Shown: positions 1-4,851 of the stretch, one piece after another
Numbering within the stretch: position 1 is the stretch's first letter
Layout: every line of letters starts with the position of its first letter
The notes under the pieces: generated by a model
What the model saw: the letters and a program-made list of their open reading frames with translations, nothing else
What the model was told of the DNA's origin: nothing
The model's database searches: none
Assembly (NCBI GenBank): GCA_027307295.1
Contig: DAHUXF010000163.1
Span: 1-6,678, forward strand
Length of the DNA: 6,678 nt
Reading direction: 5' to 3'
From: Acidobacteriaceae bacterium
Lineage (GTDB): Bacteria; Acidobacteriota; Terriglobia; Terriglobales; Acidobacteriaceae
Program-made: the position numbers and the translations under genes

Positions 1-138
1 CTGTTGCCAAACTTTGCGATGCGCTTTCCCATTCAATGCGTTGCAATGGGAAGCGTTAGACATCTCGTGCTCGGTAAGGATTGTCATCAACGACCGATTA
101 CTGGGCCCTGGTCTCCGGCGTGCAGAGGCGGAGGAGCA
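1..138. other. Left flank, no convincing gene
   Basis: I see no gene I can support here. Two plus-strand frames stay open into the repeat at 139-244, but their translations run through a promoter and a tRNA fragment and look like no protein. A third frame, open from the window edge, stops at TAG 57-59 and could be the last 18 codons of an upstream gene; nothing in it is recognisable. The only clear structure is the hairpin at 21-56. Confidence 0.5.
21..56. repeat. Long imperfect hairpin
   Basis: CCCATT (28-33) pairs with AATGGG (45-50). The stem continues inward as CAA/TTG (34-36 with 41-43) past a bulged C44, closing on a TGCG loop (37-40). It continues outward as TT/AA and CGC/GCG past one bulged T, giving about 14-15 pairs. 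No T-run follows on the plus strand and no matching A-run lies on the other side, so it is not a standard intrinsic terminator. It could be a rho-type 3' end, a processing site for an upstream transcript, or a dispersed palindrome. Confidence 0.5.
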
Positions 139-159
139 GGTGCAGACAGCCCCTGTAAT

Positions 160-191
160 TTTCCCTACAATAGAGTTTCCCTACAATCGAG
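160..191 (+). repeat. 16-bp tandem duplication of the -10 region
   Basis: TTTCCCTACAATAGAG (160-175) is repeated at once as TTTCCCTACAATCGAG (176-191), one mismatch. Each unit contains a TACAAT -10 hexamer (166-171 and 182-187). The intact promoter at 6380-6408 has one unit only, so the duplication arose in this left copy, as expected for a promoter no longer under selection. With two -10 boxes, only the first keeps the 17-nt distance to the CAGACA element at 143-148. Confidence 0.85.
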
Positions 192-222
192 AAGGACCGA
201 AAAAGCAGTTGAATACCAGCGT

Positions 223-244
223 GCGAAAAGTGGCGGAATTGGCA
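223..244 (+). pseudogene. tRNA-Leu 5' fragment
   Basis: This is the acceptor 5' strand and the start of the D-arm of the tRNA-Leu(UAG) found complete at 6443-6527. It keeps GTGGCGGAATTGGCA, but the acceptor strand reads GCGAAAAG instead of GCGAAAG. After 244 the sequence changes to unrelated DNA; no anticodon arm, variable arm, T arm or acceptor 3' strand follows. It cannot make a tRNA. It reads as the stranded 5' end left when the gene was split by insertion or duplication. Confidence 0.88.
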
Positions 245-252
245 ATTGAAAC

Positions 253-281
253 TTGACATTCCGGGTCCTGAGGGAAATGAT
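253..281 (+). promoter_or_regulatory. Possible distal promoter of the sigma operon
   Basis: A perfect -35 TTGACA (253-258) is followed after 17 nt by AATGAT (276-281), four of six matches to TATAAT. It would start a transcript near 288 with a leader of about 70 nt before the sigma gene. It begins 9 nt after the tRNA fragment ends, so it belongs to the cluster rather than to the repeat. The -10 is weak; it competes with the box at 347-352. Confidence 0.35.
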
Positions 282-346
282 TCCTCCTGGCATTCACCGT
301 CGAAGAACAGTCTACGTATCTTGAAGCAAAATAAATCCGCCGACAC

Positions 347-352
347 TATAAT
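347..352 (+). promoter_or_regulatory. Consensus -10 (TATAAT) next to sigma start codon
   Basis: A perfect TATAAT lies 6 nt before the ATG at 359. Transcription would begin at or beside the A of the start codon, giving a leaderless mRNA. This agrees with the lack of any Shine-Dalgarno sequence before 359. The only -35-like element is TTGAAG at 321-326, 20 nt away, longer than ideal. The arrangement matches that before the TPR-CHAT gene. Confidence 0.5.
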
Positions 353-358
353 GCGCGA

Positions 359-976
359 ATGGGATGGGACAGCCCGTCAGATGAAGATCTGATTGCCCGA
401 TACCGTGATGAAACTGGGGCCGGGTCGGAACAACATATCAATGAGCTCTTTGGCCGATATCACGCAAAAGTGGCGCGCTGGTGCCTGGCTTTCACGAACG
501 ATCGTGAATCCGCTGCGGATCTGGCTCAGGAGATTTGCGCCAAGGCCTATCGGAATCTTCCCTCATTTCGAGCCGAATCAAAATTCTCCACTTGGTTGTT
601 CTCCATAGCCCGCAATCACTGTCTAAATGCTGTACGGGCTCGTTCCGGCATGCCGGCCATGGAATCGGCTCAGATGATGATTGATGAGCTTCCGGATCTG
701 GTGTCGGAAAATCCGGACACAGCAATCGTGCGCAAGGAAATGGCGGATATCGCCCGTCAGCTCGTGTGCGAATCGCTGGAAGAGACTGAAAGGGTGGTCT
801 TTACGCTTCACTTCGCGGAAGACGTTCCGCTGGACGTCATTACGCGGATGCTCAACCTGACGAATACCAGCGGCGCAAAGGCCTACCTGGTGAGCGCCAA
901 AAGGAAGCTGCAGCGGGCAGTAAGAATCTGGAAGGCGAAGGCTCAGAAACGCCTAGGAGAAACGAATGACAGCTAA
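359..976 (+). CDS. ECF-family RNA polymerase sigma factor
   Basis: The 205-residue product has the two-domain build and usual length of ECF sigma-70 factors. Region 2 spans about residues 24-95, with the core DLAQEICAKAYRNL (54-67), then FRAESKFSTWLFSIARNHCLN (70-90), the part that binds core polymerase and the -10 element. A linker of about 40 residues leads to region 4 (about 134-187), a helix-turn-helix that reads the -35 element. The product directs RNA polymerase to a small regulon. Region 4 is somewhat divergent: the usual GxSxxEIA recognition turn reads VPLDVITRMLNLTNTSG. The start at 359 is the only ATG that fits; it has no Shine-Dalgarno but a TATAAT 6 nt upstream. The 3' end overlaps the anti-sigma gene by 11 nt, so both are made from one mRNA. 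I cannot assign an ECF subgroup. Confidence 0.93.
   Translation: MGWDSPSDEDLIARYRDETGAGSEQHINELFGRYHAKVARWCLAFTNDRESAADLAQEICAKAYRNLPSFRAESKFSTWLFSIARNHCLNAVRARSGMPAMESAQMMIDELPDLVSENPDTAIVRKEMADIARQLVCESLEETERVVFTLHFAEDVPLDVITRMLNLTNTSGAKAYLVSAKRKLQRAVRIWKAKAQKRLGETNDS
955..960 (+). promoter_or_regulatory. Shine-Dalgarno of the anti-sigma gene
   Basis: AGGAGA lies 5 nt before ATG 966, inside the end of the sigma gene. It fixes the anti-sigma start and supports coupled translation of the pair. It contrasts with the sigma gene itself, which has none. Confidence 0.8.
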
Positions 977-1691
977 CACCGGCAAACTAAAGGCATGGCG
1001 AGACGGAGTATCCGCCGGCGAAAACTGTGTCCCCTTGGAAGCCCTGGAGAGGGTTGCAGACGGATTTTCTGACCTAACGATTAACCAGCATGTAGCCGGT
1101 TGCCCCCACTGTCAGGCCGAGTTGGCTATGCTTAGAAGTTTCGAGTCTTCGCGTCCTTTGACAAACGATGAGAAGACAGTAGAGTGGATTGTCGCCCACT
1201 TGCAAAGCGCACAAGACATGCGTTTCTCGTCCGTTCGTAGTCCTCTTTGGCGCACGCTGCTAACAATGCCGAATCTTGCCGGAGCTGCCGCGCTCACGCT
1301 GGCAATTAGTTTAGGCTTCTCACTTTATGTTTCAAATCGACAAGCGCGCCCCGTTTTACAGGTAGGGCCTTCGGGTATCCAGAATATGAGATCGGGCGAT
1401 ATTCGTCTCACGGCGCCCTCTGGAGAGTTGGACCGCATTCCTGAGGACTTTCACTGGGACCCGTTGCCCCTGGCAAAGAGTTATTCCGTTCAGTTGCTTG
1501 AAGTCGATGGAACTGTGCTTTTGAGTGGAAAATCGGCCAACAATGTTTTCCGCGCAAGTCCTGAACTCGAATCGAAGATACAGCCTGGAAAACTACTGCT
1601 ATGGAAGGTAGTCGCACTGGATGGCTCAGGTAGGCCGATCGCACAATCGAGCCAGATCGGATTTCGAATCAACCCTAAGAAACGGCGGTAA
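966..1691 (+). CDS. Membrane zinc-finger anti-sigma factor
   Basis: The 241-residue protein has the order of a ZAS-type anti-sigma factor. An N-terminal cytoplasmic part carries NQHVAGCPHC, the HxxxCxxC signature (H42, C46, C49), with C21 as possible fourth zinc ligand. One membrane segment lies at about 104-122 (LAGAAALTLAISLGFSLYV). A periplasmic part of about 115 residues follows. Its end (about 155-236: FHWDPLPLAKSYSVQLLEVDG ... LWKVVALDGSGRPI) reads as a fibronectin-III-like beta domain. The N-terminal part should bind the upstream sigma factor and block its contact with polymerase; the outer domain may sense a signal or present a cleavage site. It starts inside the sigma gene behind a good Shine-Dalgarno. 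Family membership is strong from motif plus position; the fold of the outer domain is inferred from pattern only. Confidence 0.85.
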   Translation: MTANTGKLKAWRDGVSAGENCVPLEALERVADGFSDLTINQHVAGCPHCQAELAMLRSFESSRPLTNDEKTVEWIVAHLQSAQDMRFSSVRSPLWRTLLTMPNLAGAAALTLAISLGFSLYVSNRQARPVLQVGPSGIQNMRSGDIRLTAPSGELDRIPEDFHWDPLPLAKSYSVQLLEVDGTVLLSGKSANNVFRASPELESKIQPGKLLLWKVVALDGSGRPIAQSSQIGFRINPKKRR

Positions 1692-1771
1692 ATAAAAAGA
1701 AGGAGCGCAGGCCAATGGATCGCTGCGCGAGAAACCGGCAACTCGCCCTTAAGTTATCTCGCAAAGGCGCG

Positions 1772-2035
1772 TTAAGATGCTTTTGCTCTCGCTCGGCTGA
1801 GATGTCTTTCTCGGCTGACAGGCGGGTCCGGCCCTTGAACAGGCTCTTTACCTAATTTATCTAAGCAGGCAACACACGACTGTTCATGATCTGTTAAGGC
1901 TTGATATTTCTTTTCAAGCGCCTCCAAATCGCTATCTGCTCCCTCTTCATGAACGCTCCTCTGCCCCACCCAGGAAACGAAGGCGCGTTGATAAGCTTTC
2001 AACAGCCGTTGATATTCCAGGCAAACCCCGCGCAT
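1772..2035 (-). CDS. Small HxxxCxxC protein, possible zf-HC2-like
   Basis: This 87-residue minus-strand gene lies between the anti-sigma and TPR-CHAT genes. The frame is open from 2116, but AGGGAGG (2050-2044) 8 nt before ATG 2035 and the start of recognisable sequence favour 2035. The protein opens with C5-LEYQRLLKAYQRAFVSW, an amphipathic helix, then a charged linker, then LEALEKKYQALTDHEQSCVACL, containing H50xxxC54xxC57. Together with C5 this gives the Cys...HxxxCxxC set seen in zf-HC2 anti-sigma domains, including the neighbour at 966-1691. The last 25 residues are proline- and arginine-rich and look disordered. There is no membrane segment or signal peptide, so it would be cytoplasmic. 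It could be a soluble anti-sigma-like or adaptor protein, or an unrelated small metal-binding protein. I do not recognise a named family with certainty. Confidence 0.62.
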   Translation of the reverse strand: MRGVCLEYQRLLKAYQRAFVSWVGQRSVHEEGADSDLEALEKKYQALTDHEQSCVACLDKLGKEPVQGPDPPVSRERHLSRARAKAS

Positions 2036-2043
2036 TGGAAGAC

Positions 2044-2050
2044 CCTCCCT
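2044..2050 (-). promoter_or_regulatory. Shine-Dalgarno of the small HxxxCxxC gene
   Basis: Read on the minus strand, AGGGAGG ends 8 nt before ATG 2035. It selects this start over the ATG at 2116, and is the main non-protein evidence that the small gene is real. Confidence 0.65.
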
Positions 2051-2112
2051 GTCTGATGGCCTTGCTATTGGGATAAGACCCTCTGGGCGTTCGCGCGGAA
2101 CAGAAAGTTTTA

Positions 2113-2129
2113 ACAAATATTTGACAAAT
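2113..2129. promoter_or_regulatory. AT-rich palindrome with paired ACAAAT sites
   Basis: In the divergent space between the small minus-strand gene and TPR-CHAT lies a perfect 10-bp palindrome CAAATATTTG (2114-2123). It overlaps two direct ACAAAT copies (2113-2118 and 2124-2129) set 11 bp apart, one helical turn. A perfect plus-strand -35 hexamer TTGACA (2121-2126) is embedded in it, though no good -10 follows (best TATGGG at 2146). The placement suits an operator for either gene, but the motif is short and AT-rich. Confidence 0.35.
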
Positions 2130-2248
2130 GGATTGCAAAACGGACTATGGGGTCTTCGGTGGGCTTGTTCGCCGATTCAATCCCCGCATAAGGACGCTGC
2201 AACAGGCTCATTGGTGGCAAAAGGAAGCTTCTAGCAACGACGCTGAAA

Positions 2249-2254
2249 TATACT
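2249..2254 (+). promoter_or_regulatory. -10 box (TATACT) next to TPR-CHAT start codon
   Basis: TATACT, five of six matches to TATAAT, ends 5 nt before ATG 2260, so transcription would start about at the ATG. No Shine-Dalgarno precedes that codon. No convincing -35 lies 16-18 nt upstream. The geometry is nearly identical to that of the sigma gene. Confidence 0.45.
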
Positions 2255-2259
2255 TGCTT

Positions 2260-3267
2260 ATGCCGTTTGTGAAGTACAAAACGCCAATCCAGGTTTTGCT
2301 GGTTTGCGCGATTCTGTGCGCGAGGCCCATCTCTGCGCCATCTCAGGAAGATTTTAAAGCTCAGCTCGCGCGAGCGGCCGCCCTGCGTCAAAAAGGTTCT
2401 TTCGCCGAAGCCCGCGTGATTTACGAAGCTGTTCTACCAAAACTCAAAGCTCACAGGGCTAGCCGGGAACTGGGAGAAACTCTGATTGGCTTGAGTAAGA
2501 TTGCCAACTCGGAAGGACACTACGACCTCGCTGTCGCAAGGGCGCACGAAGCTGCCCAGGTGTACCAGGGACTGGCAGATAAAGACGGCGAAGCGCGTGC
2601 CAGCAATGACGCGGGCCTTGCCTACATGAATTCGGGAGCATATACAGAGGCGACGCGCGAGTTGGACATGGCGCTCAATCTGAATAGCCAGATTGGAAAC
2701 GCCGAGACAACCATCACCATTTTGAACGATCTGGGCAGCGTTTATTTCTATCAATCGAAATATGCCGAGTCTTTTGGTGCCTACGACGCCGCTTTGCAAC
2801 GCCTGGCAAAATCGTCGGGTGAGCCTTGGGCACAGCGCTGGCGACAATTTACTTTGCTTAACCTGGGCGCTCTATACCAGAAACTCGGGAATTACCAACG
2901 CGCTCTGTCTATCAATAAGGAGGTCGAACAGTCGCCGGAAGGGCTGACGCAAGGAAATCTCGGCCATCTGCACGCGAATCTGGGCGTGCTGTACCGTCGC
3001 TTGGGCGATCCACAAAAGGCCCTTGCTGAGTATCGAAAAGCCGAGCACTTTTTTGGCCTGGACCATGACATGGACGGAGAACTTGGTGTTTTGAAGAACA
3101 CCGGGATTGTTCTCGCCCTTGATCTCGGTCGCCTGAAAGACGCGCTCAAGACTTTCACGACAGCACGAACCTTGGCAGAGAAAACCAAAGACCGGCGCGA
3201 AGCAATGCAGTCCATGCTCTATCGGGCGGAAACGCTGTACCGAATGGAACGGTTTGCGGAAGCCTAA
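2260..3267 (+). CDS. Secreted TPR protein, N-terminal part of split TPR-CHAT gene
   Basis: The 335-residue product begins with a signal peptide: basic MPFVKYK, hydrophobic core IQVLLVCAILCA (10-21), likely cleavage after A21 or A26. From residue 32 to the end it is a run of about seven TPR-like helix pairs, for example LRQKGSFAEARVIYEAVL (42-59), then ASNDAGLAYMNSGAYTEATR, LNDLGSVYFYQSKYAESFG and LGVLYRRLGDPQKALAEYRK. TPR arrays bind proteins or peptides. The frame is open back to ATG 2128, but the first 44 codons there would bury the signal peptide, so 2260 is preferred. The product stops at TAA 3265-3267 in the middle of a TPR (YRMERFAEA, stop). The frame, TPR pattern and codon use continue unchanged after the stop, so this is the front of one ancestral TPR-CHAT gene rather than a naturally finished protein. 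Confidence 0.8.
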   Translation: MPFVKYKTPIQVLLVCAILCARPISAPSQEDFKAQLARAAALRQKGSFAEARVIYEAVLPKLKAHRASRELGETLIGLSKIANSEGHYDLAVARAHEAAQVYQGLADKDGEARASNDAGLAYMNSGAYTEATRELDMALNLNSQIGNAETTITILNDLGSVYFYQSKYAESFGAYDAALQRLAKSSGEPWAQRWRQFTLLNLGALYQKLGNYQRALSINKEVEQSPEGLTQGNLGHLHANLGVLYRRLGDPQKALAEYRKAEHFFGLDHDMDGELGVLKNTGIVLALDLGRLKDALKTFTTARTLAEKTKDRREAMQSMLYRAETLYRMERFAEA

Positions 3268-3270
3268 ATG
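3258..3270 (+). other. In-frame TAA-ATG junction splitting the TPR-CHAT gene
   Basis: The stop TAA (3265-3267) and the next ATG (3268-3270) are adjacent and in the same frame, with GGAAG (3258-3262) 5 nt before the ATG. One codon change (for example CAA or GAA to TAA) would explain it; no base is gained or lost. The sequence allows termination followed by restart, readthrough, or simple loss of function. A base-calling error is also possible. Confidence 0.85.
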
Positions 3271-4851
3271 CAATTCGAGTCGGCGCTTTCTGAGGCCAGT
3301 AAGCTGGGAACAGTGGAAGAGGAATGGAAGGCCTTATACGGACTGGGGAAAATCGCGGAGCAACACGGTGACCCTGCTCTGGCTGAAGGGAAATATCACG
3401 ACGCGGTCGAAAAGATCGAAAGCATGCGTTCGAAGATTCAGCTATCGCGCCTCAAGTCAGATTTTCTTGCAGACAAACGCGATGTCTATGATGCCATGAT
3501 CAAGCTGCTTCTCGGTCGCAACGACACCGCCGCTGCTTTTGCGTACATTGAGCGCAGCCGGGCACGAGTGTTCCAGGACAGCTTTTACCATGAAAAATCC
3601 CTGACCGAAACATTGAGTCTGCAGGCGACCCAGAGCCGATTGGACCCTGCCATGGTCCTGATTGAATTCTGGGTAGGCCCGGATATGATTGCAGCAGTCT
3701 GGCTGACTAGAGATGCAGCGGGCATCGTGCAACGAAAGATTTCTCCATCTGAGATGAAAGTTCTGGTGTCCTTGGTGGGCAGCCTTCCAGAGTCTCTTGG
3801 GGACAATTGGCCGGCCCAGTTCGAGAAGCTGCTGGCATTCATGCCCGAAGGACTTACCTCAGTCTGGAACGATCGCCATCCGCACGTCTTGATTGTTCCC
3901 GACAATTTTCTGGCTCTTATCCCATTTGAGCTTACGACGGCTGAATCAGGACAACCGCTATTAGAGAAGCACGACGTCACCTATCTACCGAGTGCTGTGT
4001 TGTTGGCCCGAGGCATCGATTCTCAGTCAGAGCGCTTCCAATTTCCCTGGCGCAAGCAGTTAACTGCCTTCGGTAATCCAGCCGTGGTTGCCAACGGCGG
4101 TGATTTGCTCGTCACTTCGAACGAGCAAGGACCGGGTGTTTTACGCGGCTCAGTAGAAGAAGTCCAACAGATCGCGCGAATGAGTGCAGGCCGAACACAA
4201 GTGTTTCTTAGCTCCGCCGACCGCAAGCCGAGCTTTCTTAAAGCCATCTATCCCAATCCCGCCTTGTTGCACGTAAGCACCCATGCCATCGCCGATATGG
4301 ACGCCCCTGAACGGTCGCGTCTCTTGTTCTCTCCCGACCAGCCTGGACAGGCAAACAACTACCTCTTCTTGAAAGAACTTTATGATCTGGATCTCCGCAG
4401 CGTGAGCCTGGCAACTTTCTCCGCGTGCGATACCGAAAGAGGGCGGATGGTTCCAGGCGAAGGGGTGCAGGCGTTCAGCCGGGCTTTACTCTCGGCAGGT
4501 TCCCGATCGACGCTGACGACTCTCTGGCGCGTTCCCGATCAGCCTACTGCCGATTTCATGAAGCAGTTCTATTTCTTCCTGCTGAAGGAACATAAACCCA
4601 AAGCCGAAGCGTTGCGACTGGCCAAATTACAATTCTTGCATTCACAGACTGCGTTGAGTCATCCGCGATATTGGGCTGCATTCGTGCTGAATGGCGACGG
4701 CGCAACGCCGGTCCCAAGATTTATTCCCTGGCAGGCGCTGTCGATGCCAGTTCCAATCCTTGTCCTTGCAGTATTGTTCATACGTACGCGGACCAAGACG
4801 CAGAGATTGCGGCGAAGGACTCTCGCGTCGGCTAAGGAACGGAAACCATGA
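3268..4851 (+). CDS. CHAT-domain cysteine peptidase, C-terminal part of split TPR-CHAT gene
   Basis: The 527-residue frame opens with the second half of a TPR (MQFESALSEASKLG) and further TPR-like helices to about 75. The linker ending AYIERSRARVFQDS is typical of TPR-CHAT proteins. The CHAT (caspase-like, clan CD) domain spans about 125-478. It includes HPHVLIVPDNFLALIPFEL (204-222), the catalytic His in HVSTHA (H339), the catalytic Cys in TFSACDTERG (C387), then GEGVQAFSRALLSAGSRS, TTLWRVPDQPT and RYWAAFVLNGDG. Both catalytic residues are present. A membrane segment (about 491-505) and an Arg/Lys-rich tail end the protein. Fused to the upstream part, it would be secreted with the CHAT domain outside and the tail inside. 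Translated alone it lacks a signal peptide. It overlaps the convergent lipoprotein gene by 20 nt. Substrate unknown; the anti-sigma factor is a candidate by position only. Confidence 0.88.
   Translation: MQFESALSEASKLGTVEEEWKALYGLGKIAEQHGDPALAEGKYHDAVEKIESMRSKIQLSRLKSDFLADKRDVYDAMIKLLLGRNDTAAAFAYIERSRARVFQDSFYHEKSLTETLSLQATQSRLDPAMVLIEFWVGPDMIAAVWLTRDAAGIVQRKISPSEMKVLVSLVGSLPESLGDNWPAQFEKLLAFMPEGLTSVWNDRHPHVLIVPDNFLALIPFELTTAESGQPLLEKHDVTYLPSAVLLARGIDSQSERFQFPWRKQLTAFGNPAVVANGGDLLVTSNEQGPGVLRGSVEEVQQIARMSAGRTQVFLSSADRKPSFLKAIYPNPALLHVSTHAIADMDAPERSRLLFSPDQPGQANNYLFLKELYDLDLRSVSLATFSACDTERGRMVPGEGVQAFSRALLSAGSRSTLTTLWRVPDQPTADFMKQFYFFLLKEHKPKAEALRLAKLQFLHSQTALSHPRYWAAFVLNGDGATPVPRFIPWQALSMPVPILVLAVLFIRTRTKTQRLRRRTLASAKERKP
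4832..4851. other. 20-bp tail-to-tail overlap of convergent genes
   Basis: The plus-strand CHAT gene ends at TGA 4849-4851 and the minus-strand lipoprotein gene ends at TAG 4834-4832, so their last codons share 20 bp. No hairpin with T-run is visible around the junction, so transcripts from the two sides may overlap further. Confidence 0.8.

Larger units (their letters stand above)
139..244 (+). repeat. Left copy of tRNA-Leu promoter/5' repeat
   Basis: This segment is a diverged direct copy of 6376-6463. Positions 139-175 match 6376-6412 with one substitution (C150/T6387). Positions 197-228 match 6417-6448 exactly. Differences are a 16-bp tandem duplication (176-191), one substitution and one small indel near 192-196, and an extra A within 226-229. 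The match stops abruptly after position 244, inside the tRNA D-arm. The right copy belongs to a functional tRNA, so this is the decayed copy. It marks the left edge of the 6.1 kb gene cluster. Confidence 0.9.

Noticed and set aside
4..256. Two open frames of about 80 codons at the left edge
   Set aside because: They read through the duplicated promoter and the tRNA fragment and show no protein-like pattern.
1705..1760. Short inverted repeats GCGCAG/CTGCGC and GCGAG/CTCGC after the anti-sigma gene, as terminator
   Set aside because: Stems are only 5-6 bp with 10-12 nt loops and no T-run on either strand.
2036..2116. N-terminal extension of the small minus-strand protein from ATG 2116
   Set aside because: A good Shine-Dalgarno sits before ATG 2035, and the extra 27 residues lack the pattern of the rest.
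2128..2259. N-terminal extension of the TPR protein from ATG 2128
   Set aside because: It would place 44 non-hydrophobic residues before a clear signal peptide, and it overlaps the candidate operator; ATG 2260 fits better.
2434..2847. 137-residue minus-strand open frame inside the TPR gene
   Set aside because: It is a shadow of the TPR coding frame on the other strand, with no ribosome site or recognisable motif.
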